A stretch of DNA of 32,405 nucleotides, from the NCBI GenBank assembly GCA_033557685.1, contig JAWQRN010000274.1:1-32405 (forward strand), read 5' to 3'. The notes beneath the pieces were generated by a model. It had not been told where the DNA came from. It saw nothing but the letters and a program-made list of their open reading frames with translations, and did not search any database. Source of the stretch: Sperchopsis tessellata. Its lineage: Eukaryota; Arthropoda; Insecta; Coleoptera; Hydrophilidae. Positions 21,080-32,405 of this stretch are shown one piece after another. Each line of letters opens with the position of its first letter. The first letter of the stretch is position 1. The position numbers were made by a program, and so were the translations under genes.

Positions 21080-21430
21080 ACATATCCTAAATGGACTAAT
21101 ATTAGCGTCTATTTATCTGCTTTGTTGACTATACTGAGGCATTTGATAATGGCATAAGCCCTGTACAGGTCTTCGCTTTTGAGTATTCCGCTACACTTAG
21201 GGGTGCTTACTCGTCGCCTGTACTCTGGAAGCAAGGCGGTTGTTAGGATCAATGGGGTATTGTGCAACCTGTGTCCAGTACTGAAGGGATGAGATAGCGA
21301 TACGTGTTTAGAACAATCGTTTTAATATTATACACAGAGCATGCGATGAGGTTTGTGTTGGAGATCTGGGAACGTGGTGCTGTCATTGAAGAGAATATTA
21401 TTGAAAGAAGTCCTTCCGTCCATTTACATT
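21080..21430 (+). mobile_element. Fragment of an RTE-like reverse transcriptase
   Basis: Broken plus-strand frames show RLFICFVDYTEAFDNG (21106-21153), the FxDYxKAFD motif of reverse transcriptase, then AVVRINGVLCNLCPVLKG (about 21233-21286) and LILYTEHAMRF (21322-21354). The order, FVDYxxAFD then VRINGxL then the GVRQGCxLSPxLFNxYTE block, is that of RTE-like and related LINE proteins. The GVRQGC block is destroyed and the YADD box was not found. It is a different family from the relic just downstream. Confidence 0.6.
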
Positions 21431-22079
21431 TTTATTTTGCATTACAATCGAGAGCATATTCAATATATCATTAAATATTAACTTTTCTCTTGAGCAGTAA
21501 GTGATAAATACGACAAACATTTCCATCTAAAATAGAGGCGACATACTTGCAAAGTTAGCAAACTATTTTTGGGGTAACATATATGAAGTACAAATGGTAG
21601 ATGAAGAAAAAGCATATAAACTGATGCACCAAACATCTTTCTTATTCTCAATTACGAGGACACATAGTAGTGTTTATCGTTTCAGTTAATCTAGCAACAC
21701 GTTTTAAAAAATATTTTATCTTACAATAGAAAATAGAAAATTTGATGTTCATTTTCATAGTTTAAACATAAACTTGTTTCATATTAGAGATTCTTTTATA
21801 GTGGTTACGTCTCAGAAATTCAATTTTCAAAGTCCTTTTGCTTATAGTAAAATCTCATGTTTAATTACATGTGAAACTTTTTCCATGCATTTGGACGATG
21901 TTCAGGGATCAACAGACTGTAATTTAATTGTTCTGTTATCCCACTGTACTTACTCTATGTGATAGCATTTTCGCAAGTAACCACGTATGTGACATTATTT
22001 TACCTACCTCTTATCGTTTTCAACAATGTTTTGTATTATGATGTTCGCAGTAGTTTCACTGAGTCTATCTTTTAAAAAT

Positions 22080-23329
22080 GTACGAGGCTGATTTTCATTG
22101 TGCCAATTTTAATGTTATCCATTTATCGGACTTGTGCAATGCTGTCCTTTAGGAGAGATGCCCTCTATCGGTTTGTAAAACCCCTGTATAACACTGCGTT
22201 CTTAATATTCTGCGGGTCGGGTCAATTACCCTTCTACCATACACCTTTCGCTACTCTCGCTCTTGACAATCCCTTTGATTTTCAGGTTGTCTCTTCAGAA
22301 GTCTTCATCAACCTACCAGCTTGGTTTCCGCCAAAATAGGTCAACTAATTTCAATAATGATCTAAGCCAGGTGTTCGATTTGTTCGACTGCTGGAAAAGT
22401 TGGAAAGATATGGAGTGAGTGAAGTTGCTCTGGAGTGGTTTCTTCTTACCTCAGTGACATAGTTCAGTATGTCACTTCTGTCTCTGTAAATGTTGTTACA
22501 GGTTCAATTTGTTTATTAATTTATCTGAGTGTACTACCACGGAATTGGTAATGTACACCGATGACATAACTGCGGTGTTTTCTGCTGATAATGCAGATGG
22601 TGCAAATGTCATACGGAATGTTGATTCTTGGTCCGCAAGCTGAATTTATCAAAGTGACATTTCATGATTTTTAACAACTAGTAGCCAACCGATTTTAATA
22701 TAAAAGTAGATATGACTGGTCAATTTTTCCTTGGGTTACAGTTCGATGTAAATCTTTCGTTCAATGATCACATTAAAAGTGTGAATAAGAACAACTCAGC
22801 AATGTATGCTTTGAGAGCATGGAGATGTAGATATGGACACCCTTACGATGGTGTACTCAGAATTTTTTGAATTTCTGATCCGATATGGTATTCAGTTTTG
22901 TGTAGGTATGCCAGGATCTTCTGTCATTTTCATGACTCAAAAAAGAGCACTATGTGTGATGTTTAGAATGGGTCGAGCTGATTCATGTAGGGACGCTTTT
23001 GGCAGAAATAAGATTTTTACACTTCCAGCCGTGAATATCACTTCAATGTTAAAATGTGTTTTTAAACACCAGCATTTGTTTTAACAAATCTTGCACGGAC
23101 ACGAGAATAACACTAGGCATAAAGAACAACTTAAACCTGAAACACCAAATAACGATAAGTATATGAATGCCCTTTTTACCGGGCAAATGTAAAATTTGAT
23201 AAACTTGGTGAGAGTATCAGAAAGCTTGAAATAGAGTATGTTTTCAAGAAGACCATTAGGGCTCTTTGCCTGTCTGGCATGTTTTATTCTTTGACGGAAT
23301 TTGAGCAACATCTAGAGAACACTTTTTGA
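22080..23329 (+). mobile_element. Decayed CR1/Jockey-like non-LTR retrotransposon, 3' half
   Basis: Across several frames the plus strand keeps YQLGFRQNRSTNFNNDLSQ (from 22314), LLEKLERYGVSEVALEWF (about 22388-22441), SYLSDIVQYVTS, MYTDDITAVFSADN (active-site box YTDD at 22554-22565 instead of YADD), KLNLSKCHFMIF, LGLQFDVNLSFNDHIKSVNK, then the C-terminal block MDTLTMVYSEFFEFLIRYGI and QKRALCVMFRMGRADSCRD. The last part has HENNTRHKEQLKP and ends MFYSLTEFEQHLENTF before TGA (23327-23329). This order and the SCRExF and NTRxK landmarks are those of CR1/Jockey-group reverse transcriptases. The first half before 22314 is barely recognisable and the left boundary is an estimate. Confidence 0.8.
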
Positions 23330-25440
23330 TTTTTTTCTTTGTTTTGATTTCTTGTTATTTGAGTCTTATAGTAAGTACTATGTAGATATAAAATACATGC
23401 AATTTATTTTAAGCACAAGAATTAATTAAGTTATATTTGAAATTTATGATAAATTCAATTTCCAACACAGTAAACAAGTTTTTGATATTTTTTTGATCCA
23501 ATTATTCTGAATACCTTCTGAATACAATTTGGAACATAATTCACTTCAACGTTTTGAACTATGGGTAAGTGAGCTTAATTTTAATAATATAACTAATAAC
23601 CAAAAAATATCTATATGAAGAGTAGGTATTTTGCGAAAGATAACTACAGTCATAAACATAATTTGCCCCATTGTTTCTTATCTGATGGAAACTTGGAGAA
23701 GTTACAATTGTAGTCGTTCATTCCAGAAGAATTATAGACGTTTTAGGATGTTGTTAATGGCCATGTGCTTAAATATTTACCAGACTCAACCAGCAGCCTT
23801 TAGGTTGTTTTTAATAACGGAAATTGCGACTGCCAACAAGTCGGTCTTGTCTGGTATCTGCATAGAAATTGTTATTTTAAAGTTGCACGCAACACCGCCG
23901 TGAAATCTGCAGAAGTTGGTTAGTTCTAGGCGTTGTTGTTCTTTTTGATTTATTATTATGTTTATTGTTAAACTCTATTTCAGGGCGCGTTCAGGACGTT
24001 TCAAGTAAGTGCACAAATGGAAACACGATTCATAAATATGTCTGACTTTATATTTGCAGATTTATGAGGTGATCTGGTGTTAAGACCTAAGATTTTTCTA
24101 AAAATAATCGATTTAATCCAACTGTGACGTCCTATAAATTGATGTTTCTGTAAGACAAGCTAATAAATCACAGCGAATTTCAGTTTTATACCATTTACAC
24201 ATAAACTCATGAAATGTGGTATTTATTAAACGCAGACATTATTCTAATGCGTCTACATCCAAATAATAAACATGTCAGAGCCAATACTGAAAAATTACAC
24301 AAACATTTTCTTGACAATTTTGATATGAATTTTCTTTTTTATAAGCTTATTAGTACAAGTGTCGTACAGTGGGAGTAAACCGATTATGAGGGGCTAAATT
24401 GATCATTTTGACATTCTAAATTGCTTCAACAAGACTTAAGCAATAGCGAAAATCCACTTAACGTTAGTGTTACTAAATAATGTCTTATGCCGATCCCAAC
24501 CAAATAAATCTGCTTCACCACGAAAACTTGTCGTCTCATAGTGTTGAGTTAACCGGTTATTGCAATATATCTTTAAATCCATGAAATATCTTTCCGATTC
24601 CGCAAATTATATTTGTTTTGTTTAATATTTGGAAAAAAAATACGAGACTAATCCCTCGGTAATTTCTGAATTGTATTTATCCCTAATATAAAAAGAATAA
24701 TTTGGGAAAAAATGTACAGTTATATGTTGAAAATAATATCGTACCTTTTCTAAATAAATTTGCAAAGCCCCTCGTATTTGCCCATGTGTTCAAAATGTAA
24801 TCATGATATCAGAACTTACCAAATATTGTAATGTAATAATTTATTCGAAATGTTTGTACTGTAAAATTGCGAATAAGTTTGTCACCTACTGAAATTGCAA
24901 AATTTCATCTGGCGATTATTGATTTTCGCTTAGCTTTGAAATGCCAGTACTAATCGGAAGAATGAATTTGGATGGTCGCCAAAGGTCCACACCTACTTTT
25001 GAAAAGATATTCACAGAGTCAAGAGATTATAGATTTTCATTCAAACGTTGGTCGTTGGTATAGTTAAAGAATGTTCATTGATATATAGGTATAATTTTGA
25101 AAGTGCAACAGTTCATTACTTCATACAAAATTAATAATTACATAATTGTAAACTTCCACTGAAGTATAAAACTACAATTATACGTTATAGTATTTGAATA
25201 AACATATCCTACAATACATGTCATATCATTTTGTATTTCTGCTTCAACCACATCATAATATAATTGTCACAACTCTCAATATGTTTTAGTGCTCCTTTCC
25301 CAAATATTTCATACTTTCTACGTTTTCATTCTAGATACATTCCACCAGTCGTTTATTTTCAAATTACACATATCTTAATCGAAGCAGCATGCTTTTGTAA
25401 ACTTTTCCATCGATATTCATTTCACTTGATGTTTCTGGCA
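23330..25440. other. AT-rich intronic DNA, nothing recognised
   Basis: I found no coding similarity, transposon terminus or RNA gene. Short frames such as 23631-23903 on the plus strand show no known motif. Confidence 0.4.
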
Positions 25441-25450
25441 GTTTACTCAC

Positions 25451-25571
25451 ACACGGTTTTTCTACGGCACGGCTCCGTATGACTGCCTTAACCGCGACGA
25501 ATTTAAAATTTTCGCTCACTTCACACATACACCACGGACAGAGTTCTGGCACTGCGAACAACTTATTTATA
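25451..25571 (-). promoter_or_regulatory. Candidate TATA promoter and alternative first exon
   Basis: On the minus strand TATAAATAAG (25571-25562) is followed about 34 nt later by an ATG (25528-25526). The ATG opens MCEVSENFKFVAVKAV and runs 26 codons to the donor TGT|GTGAGT (exon end 25451), in phase 0. Nesprin exon A at 17034 also begins in phase 0, so splicing would give an uninterrupted N-terminus for a short KASH isoform. The stretch is richer in CpG than its flanks. Short nesprin isoforms from internal promoters are well known in vertebrates. All of this is inference from signals; a TATA-like word and a GTGAGT can occur by chance in 15 kb of intron. Confidence 0.3.
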
Positions 25572-25942
25572 AAATAATTCTGTGTTGAATTCTATCATCA
25601 ACATTGAGGTACAACAGGTAACTGGTGTGTTTTAATCAGAAAACAATAATAGGTTTGCTGTTCTAGAAATCCACGTCGTCGTCGGATAAAACATCCGTCA
25701 AATCACCGAGAGTGTGAAAGGCTTTGATATAAATACATGGTTCACAGCAGCTACGGTTGCTACAGTTGACCGCACCCGAATTATATTAAGTAGATTTTAG
25801 ATGTATGCAGGTAGTACTCAGATTTATGAATAATTTATTGACGGGAAACATTGTATCCAAGACTCCCTTCAATTTTATTTTATCTTCTTAATTTATAAGA
25901 GTGGCATCATAAAATCATAATAATATATATCAGCCATTTAGG

Positions 25943-26060
25943 TCAAATGATGTGAATACGTGACTCGTCTGCATGTCCGATAGTCATGGCTTGTTTGTGA
26001 ATCCGGGTAAATAATTGTTTATGCTTTTGTTGAAATCGACATGTTCGCACTGAGCTGGAG
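25943..26060 (-). mobile_element. Small mariner-like transposase scrap
   Basis: The minus strand reads SVRTCRFQQKHKQLFTRIHK and then QAMTIGHADESRIHII. SVRTP...(V/I)RxRIxRNP...M(A/S)RE...SRI is the linker between the two DNA-binding helices of insect mariner transposases; the spacing of SVRT, RI, M and SRI agrees. No catalytic part is present. The call is weak because most residues have drifted. Confidence 0.4.
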
Positions 26061-26164
26061 AGGATATTAATTAATGAATGAACTAATGTTATTTTACTAC
26101 CGTCAAGAATAATGCTAGAAATCGGTGTGATTCTAGGTTCCGATTTTAAATTTATGACGAACAT

Positions 26165-28139
26165 AACTAGAATTCTTCAAAAACATTATTCCACTCTAAA
26201 GATGCTGTTCCCAACAACCTTTTATTGAATTAAACATTAACAATCTAATTAGGGAATCTTTGATTTTTTACAATTTTATCATTGGTAAAGTATTGTAGAA
26301 TTGTTCTTTACGATTTATTTATGGAACTAGAAGTCAACAGCAGGTGTCGCATGTAGATGTGTGCAGGTTAGTTGAACACGGTGAACCATCGAATATGGTC
26401 TATATTTATCACACAATTTTGACTCTTTACTACTTTATAATTAAATTTAGTGACACGATGTGAATAACATATATTTACGATTTGGGCATGCATTTTTTAA
26501 ACGTTCTATTTAAAAACTACACAAGTTTTAAATGTAATATACTTCCACGGTTATTGCAAGAGACATTTTCAAGGCGAGTGATGTTGCCTCAACGAATGAA
26601 TTCAATGCACTGAATACCAAAATACTATAGAAATTTCTTTATCTAAATTTTGAAGAATACTCAAAACATTTTTTGAAATGTTTGTATTAGTGGTAGTATA
26701 GTCACGCTTTTGTCAAGCGATTTTATTACTAAATACTATACTATACAAATATTCATACCAACTAATATACTTTACTTTTTCATCAAATAGGCATCATATG
26801 CATACTGATTGCGGTTAATAAGATCCATACTTTCCAAAAGCGCTACACCATTTCAAATTCTTTACAACTTTATACTATTTTTGTGATTGCCCGAACCATA
26901 TTGTGAGGTGAATTAAACACAATGTACGTTTACCCAATATAAACATTTATATAGAAAAGATTTTGTTTGAAGTTCCCTTCGATTGGTGACCGACCTTTAC
27001 TAACCAATATTTTCGATTCTTAATGACCGTTTCTTCAATCATTTTTGATTGATGCTAACTATTCAGATCATATTGCATGCATATTGACTTCTTTATTGAA
27101 TGCCAACCTATTTCTTTATCAATGGATACACGCCTATGGCAGGGAGTAAACTACCACACCTGGGCATTTTTCGAATCCAGTGTTCCTAATATGACTTTTA
27201 AACATACATGTGGTCCCTTACGTAAGGCTGTTGAGGTTTTTCCTAATCGTGAAAACCGACCACCTAGCTTGAATTAGAACTAGCCACTCCTGGATCCATT
27301 TCTCCATCACTAGCCACAGAGAAGGATCAGAACTGCTGCTAGTTAGCAAAACATTTATAGTACGTTAAATATATAGCTTATATTATCAAATTATTAATTG
27401 CTTGTGATGCATTGTTCATTGCCTCAAATTTACTAAACAATATGTAATATTACTGCGATATCATCATAAATGTTTCCATATTTTTGCATCAATTTATTTG
27501 CTGATAAACCAGCAGATTATAGTAGACTCCAAAGAACTGACAAAGATGCAGAAACATTTATTCAATTTTTTACAAATATTTGAGCTTAATTATATTATTA
27601 TAGTTTAATACGGACATTTATTTAAATTTCCTTATTAAGTTATTGTATCCAAAGTTTACAGTGGACTAATTTCGGGTCCACATTGTAGTGTTAGTAGCTA
27701 CGTGCGTTTGTCTATACATACATTAATTCTCTGTTTTATAGCTAAATATACTAGGTAACGAGTTTCGAAATTTAAATCACTTAATTGTAATTAAATGTGT
27801 GTCATTTGTGTCTTAAAATTAACAATAATTTTTTATTCGAAAAAAGTCGCGGCAACATGCTTTATTAAAATTGTAATGTAGTTTACTTATAGCTTATTAA
27901 CTTTAAATAGAGAATTAAATGAATGGAATTTAGGACATTACCTTTAGTTCTTCTGGAGTGCACATTTATCCATAAGCGACCGAAAATAAACACTAATCAC
28001 AGTGTCAACAAACGAAAACTGTACGTGTACGAAAAAGACGCGAAGTCACAGCGGGTGAAAAATAAAACAAATATTTCAGTTATTCAGAGCAGTATTTATA
28101 AAATTTTGCACAACCATAGTGTAGCTAAAAATAATGCAG
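26165..28139. other. AT-rich intronic DNA without a supported gene
   Basis: I see no domain, RNA gene or transposon end. The stretch 27130-27340 is somewhat more GC-rich than its flanks, but no frame shows a known motif or good splice sites. Confidence 0.4.
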
Positions 28140-28400
28140 TGCGTCGTCGGATCTGTACCGCCCGTCTATATGGATCACTGACATTTGAAGGTTCGGCATT
28201 TAAAAAAGCAACTGAGGGTGTGCGAGGTGTGGATGGCGAATGAAAGTCTCAGGGTACTCCACTAGATCGATGTTTCTCTGGTATTGGGGATGCTGCGCCG
28301 CATGACCGTCTGCTTGTCTACCATAGGCGTCGGCGAAGGCCGAGGACGTTGGTCGGAGTTACCGCCAAGAAATCCCCATTAGGAACGCTTGAATTCCTGG
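28140..28400. other. GC-rich, CpG-rich islet with an open minus-strand frame
   Basis: Base composition shifts sharply here (cgtcggcgaaggccgagg and ctgcgccgcatgaccgtctg on the plus strand). A minus-strand frame is open for 52 codons (28358-28200) and reads like ordinary protein: SSAFADAYGRQADGHAAQHP, then NIDLVEYPETFIRHPHL, ending in TAA. A plus-strand frame (27923-28243) overlaps it. I found no convincing acceptor upstream of the minus frame or donor within it. It could be an exon with unusual borders, a decayed gene fragment, or a CpG-rich regulatory element. I do not recognise the protein. Confidence 0.3.
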
Positions 28401-29679
28401 AGACTTTGTAACGTGATTGGTGATGTGAGAGCTTTTCAGTGTTTTCATTAACGTGGGTATTTTTAGTTTAGATAAAAAGCTGTCTAAAAATCTTTTAACA
28501 CATGGATTATCGTTAAGTTGTTCTTACTTGATGAACGATAAAGCATGTTCAAAACGGATTGGAGGAGGGCTTTGTTCAGTTTAAAATATTAATATCAGTA
28601 GATACAAAAAAAAAACCCTTCTAAATATACATAAACATAATACTTTCATATACGATGTTCTGAGGTTTATTTATGAAACACGACCTGTAAAACTGCGAAT
28701 GGGGTTATTTAAAAGATTAACATAGAGTTTTTACAAAGTAAACACTTTAGTTTGTGGAATGATGACTATACACTCCGAGGATATGGTTGGAAAGCAACTC
28801 CCTAAGGTAGATGTAAACAATTTACCGTAAACCAATTTAAAAGCTGCGAATTTTTACTGCATCCGCATTCTCAGGAAACTGTAGAACCATTATTTTGTAA
28901 GTACATACCATTTAGAATTATATACGAAACTATTTTTACAATGGAATTACATACACGCGGGTAATTGTTGGATATTTCTAACAAACTAAAAATCAAATAA
29001 TGGGTAGAATATAGAACAAGTTCTGCACAACACACAGGATGATTGGACCCTTCTATACTTTTGCGCTAAATTATGTAATGCACCAAAGCCAATAAATAAC
29101 TGTATGACAGTATGACACTTCTTGTGTATTACTATAATTAATTTCTAACGGAATAATTTAATTAGCTACAAAAAAATGCATTGGATTTTTTAACCTTGAC
29201 ATATTTCACAATGACAATTTTCACCGAATTTGCTCAATATGTATATGTCCCTTGATCACTTAAATATTAATTAAATAATTTCAACGTATATTACATCGTA
29301 TACCTACGTATGAATAATAGCAATATTTTAATGTTGTCCCCGCAAGTTCTTTTTCAATGAATTTAATTAATTGTAACAAAAAAATAATCCTACAAAATAT
29401 GAATACTAACTGCAAATATTTGAGGTTATGTGGATTTTGAAGTTCAATCCTTTAATATTCAGGAAAAGAGTTACGGAATCCCGCGAGATGGTGTATAGAT
29501 AAATGAAGTAAAAATGAATTGAAACAGTGCACGCTTCGGCTCTTATTTCGTCGTAAGGTCAGATTATATCAGATATATATTATATTTTTGTTAATCTATT
29601 TTCACTACTAAATACTAGCAAGCATTAACAAATGCACAGCTTCCGAGCAAATATGGACGTCAATAACTAACTGTAACTA
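28401..29679. other. AT-rich intronic DNA, nothing recognised
   Basis: No gene, RNA or transposon feature could be supported in this stretch. Confidence 0.4.
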
Positions 29680-30322
29680 GACTTCCACGGTCACAGTAGA
29701 TATCTTCAGGTTGAACCATGTGTTGGCTTTTCTTTTTGCTGACGTTTTGTCCACCGTTGCAGGATACATTATAAAGGCATGTAGCTTCCGAAAGTGCTAA
29801 ATTTAAACCGCCATGTACCTCTTAAAACTGCTAGGTGTGGGTGGCGACCAGCTCTAAAAAGTGCTAAGTATAGACCGACATGTAACTCTCAGAAGTTCTA
29901 GTCATATAATAAAACTACCACTTCTGAGAGCTACATGTCAGTCTATACTAGCACTTTTTAGAGCTACAAGGCAGTCTATACCTAGCACTTTCATGAACTA
30001 CATGGCAGTGTATACTTAGCACTTTTGGGAGTTACATGCCTGGATAATGTCTCCTGCAACGGTTATTTCATAAGGACAATGTACTAAATTTCTCTTTCTT
30101 ATTAGCACAAATTTTTGATGCCATTAAGAATTCAATTACAAGTAGAATATATTGTGTAGTTTATATAATTACAATATTGTGACTTTTTATTTCACATAAA
30201 TACTAATAACAGGTAAAATAAATTGATATTAAGTGGGAAATATTTGGCGTTTGTAGCACTCGAAAATGACAGCAAAAAGAAAAGCCAGCACACGATTATC
30301 TCCCACAAAACAAAGATATATA
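29680..30322. mobile_element. Compound foldback (TIR) transposon, non-coding
   Basis: The outer ends form inverted repeats: the left (29701-29745) and right (30268-30320, reverse complement) share GGCTTTTCTTTTTGCTG exactly, and flanking words tatctt and tgtg-tgg at matching places. The left end also matches the intronic element at 12927-13050 (gacttccacggtcacagt, then atatcttcagg), so the two belong to one family. Inside sits a near-symmetric palindrome of tandem units (29754-30062). I see no transposase, so this would be moved by an enzyme made elsewhere. The target-site duplication was not resolved. Confidence 0.65.
29754..30062. repeat. Palindrome with two 143-bp arms built from about 34-bp tandem units
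   Basis: The left arm 29754-29896 and the right arm 29920-30062 are inverted copies of equal length, separated by a 23-bp AT-rich spacer. Both outer ends are CCGTTGCAGGA. Each arm holds about three and a half tandem units of roughly 34 bp with the consensus words GTGCTA-GTATAGAC-GCCATGTA-CTC; in the right arm the units begin GCACTTTTTAGAGC, GCACTTTCATGAAC and GCACTTTTGGGAGT. Similarity is high but imperfect, more so in the left arm. Confidence 0.85.
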
Positions 30323-30469
30323 CATTTTATAATTATATATGTAGTGTCGAACCGTTTTCTTTGAAAAATAGTACAAACGAAATGATATTCAAAGATTCCA
30401 GTAAGATCGAGATTTCATTGAAGATGGTTCTCGAAGCAAATGCCAATCAATAATAAATATGTGTGACTG

Positions 30470-30720
30470 ATGTGGAAAAGATAGAAGAGTATTAATCAAT
30501 ACACCAGTCACCTGTAAGAACATTACTACCAGTCAACATAAACGATTTTTTAATGAGTTATTATTGGCGATGAAACATGGATCTATTAATATCACGAAGA
30601 CAGCAAACCACAACTAAACAATGGTTGCCAAATTATAGAGAGGCTTTATTAAATTCCAGAAGTATTAAAATTCAGAGTTATATATGGAGTTTATGCGAGT
30701 CTTTACAATATGTTTGTCAA
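30470..30720 (+). mobile_element. Mariner-like transposase fragment (GDETW region)
   Basis: IIGDETWIY (30560-30586), followed by an in-frame TAA and YHEDSKPQ, matches the region around the first catalytic Asp of mariner transposases (TGDETW(I/V)Y...KxQS.QW). After a frameshift QWLPNYREAL continues the likeness weakly. No other catalytic motif or terminal repeat was found. It is too far from the scrap at 25.9-26.1 kb, and in opposite orientation, to be assumed the same copy. Confidence 0.55.
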
Positions 30721-32405
30721 AATACGAGGAGTTAGTTTAGTTTACTTTCAATTATAACTCACATTCTGGAATTGACTTAATTCTAAAATTCGGAGATGTT
30801 TTCTCCAGGATGTACAGTACAGTACAGTGATTTTTGACAGAACAAAAATAGAAAGTTAAATATTATAACCAATGACAGAAGGGCGCTCCTATATGGGAAT
30901 CTACATGTTTAAAAATAATGGGAATTAATTTAGAAAAGTATGTCTTAATGCCATATAAAATGTGCATTATAATTCCTACGATTTGCTATTCTAACATCTG
31001 GATTAAAAGATTTGATTTACTTTAATTTATTTATAATCTATCATAGCGCTTCCATAAACGCTTTTTATATCACTCAAGAGTTGATCCTTGTTAGCTTTTA
31101 TAACCGACACATGAAATGAGATCTTACATGCTTGAAGTCTCTCAAATCTTAACATCTACACAGCACAATGGAAAAGTCCAATAAAAAACTAAATGAAAAC
31201 CCGTTTGGCTCTTATGTTTGTTTACATCTTCATCGTAGTATCTGTCAAGCATAACTAGTGCTAACAAGCAAGCCGGTGGTCCACAGAAGTAAAAATAAAT
31301 TGAACAATCTTTCCACAGCTTCCATTGACTGTATGTATGCGGAACGTCCTAATTTGAAGGATGTTGACACGAAAACGGAAATAAACATCAACGTTTTTAA
31401 CGTCGAACACATTGGCAGCATTCAGGAGCACTTCTGAATTGCGATATACTGTTTTGTAGTGTGGACCACTTAGTCACGTTGCTTTTTACATGATTAATGG
31501 AATCTCAAAGGAGTTAATGCATTATATTCACACTTCATATTTTCGGAACTTGTATACACAAGTGCGCATATGAAAGATAATGTATTCTTAGCGTGTGGTA
31601 ATATTGTACGTGCGCTTATAATATGTACAGAATAATTATTTCTGAATGGGATCAGATTGGTTTAATTTTAGTTTTGCCATATATTTTTAAATTCTGAGCG
31701 TAGTGTATTTATTTAACGGAAGCTTTCCGTCATAATATTCCATTCTAGGAAATGTTGAGAATTAATAGAATACTTAAACATTATGTGAAAAGCATATATC
31801 GAAAAATGCAACCGCGTCTGATTTTAGGTATAAAAAGCAGAATGCAAATGCAATTTGAATATTATTGATCAAACCTTTTTGGAGATATTTGTCAAGAGTG
31901 CAGATTGTTTATATTCTTTGAAGGGTTGTATCTCGGCAGGGATTGCATTTTTCAATATGAGATATGTGATTAATTATTTTTGAGACTTGTTTTAGGGTTC
32001 TATTCATGTCCAAAGTTTACTAAAATAAGATTGAAATTTAAACCTATGAAAATGATCCACAAAACATCAAATTTACTGATTGAAATCTGTATGATTTTGG
32101 GCCAAGTTGTTAAACAATAATCATTAAAATGTTCAATGTCTTAGTCAATTCTTACGTTGTCGATGTATAGAAGAGATGTTTGAGTGCAATGGTGTTTTTA
32201 GTGAAGTATATCGAGTTGCTAATTTTTTGTTTTCTAACTGTTAATTGCCAATTTATAGTACTTGTAATTAAATGATGATAGATATTGATATAAAACCATA
32301 AAATACACATTTTAAAACCAAAGCATATCTATTATACATTAATTTGTAAGTTCTTCTTATAAGTCTGAACATTTTTGACTTTTCAAACCATTAAATGTAA
32401 TAGAC
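30721..32405. other. AT-rich intronic DNA, nothing recognised
   Basis: No gene, RNA or transposon feature could be supported. A short TACAG repeat (about 30812-30828) is the only simple structure noticed. Confidence 0.4.

Noticed and set aside
25364..25561. A 65-residue minus-strand protein starting at a TTG codon
   Set aside because: It needs a non-standard start and reads through a good GTGAGT donor. Only its first part is retained, as a candidate exon from the internal ATG.
27923..28243. A 106-residue plus-strand protein
   Set aside because: It shows no recognisable domain, is Lys/Asn-rich in the AT-rich half, and overlaps the GC-rich islet where the minus frame looks as good. I could not support it as a gene.
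29754..30062. CRISPR-like array
   Set aside because: The units are contiguous tandem repeats without unique spacers, arranged as an inverted pair in an insect-type genome.

Overview
The window looks like AT-rich nuclear DNA from an arthropod, most likely an insect. It has a multi-exon gene with GT-AG introns and many decayed transposons of insect type (I-like, RTE-like and CR1/Jockey-like retrotransposons; Tc1, mariner and Tigger-like DNA transposons). There are no bacterial-style operons, tRNA or rRNA genes, or CRISPR arrays. I cannot name the species.

The one clear host gene is on the minus strand, 17034 down to 9796. It is the 3' part of a giant nesprin (insect Msp300, vertebrate SYNE1/SYNE2 family). 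Seven exons join in perfect phase (258+2370+641+373+414+62+232 nt = 1450 codons including the stop). They encode about 1449 C-terminal residues: a rod of spectrin-type repeats, a linker, and a tail-anchor KASH domain that would bind SUN proteins across the nuclear envelope. The 5' exons of the long form must lie beyond 32405, so the intron upstream of 17034 is more than 15 kb, unless an alternative first exon lies inside it. One candidate is at 25451-25528.

Layout: 1-4310, a decayed I-like non-LTR retrotransposon (ORF1 zinc knuckles, endonuclease, reverse transcriptase, RNase H). 5563-5800, a broken second copy of the KASH exon. 5883-7480, a 5'-truncated RTE-like retrotransposon on the minus strand. 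7500-9795, intergenic DNA and 3' UTR. 9796-17034, the nesprin exons, with a small palindromic transposon in one intron. 17035-32405, a transposon-rich upstream intron with a Tc1 head (18.5 kb), a Tigger/jerky-type transposase relic (19.7-21.0 kb), two unrelated reverse-transcriptase relics (21.1 and 22.1-23.3 kb), two mariner scraps (26.0 and 30.5 kb) and a compound foldback element (29.7-30.3 kb).

The observations most worth a second look are the tail-duplicated and decayed KASH exon, the 62-nt penultimate exon whose skipping would remove KASH, the candidate internal promoter and first exon in phase with the gene, and the nested inverted-repeat transposon family.
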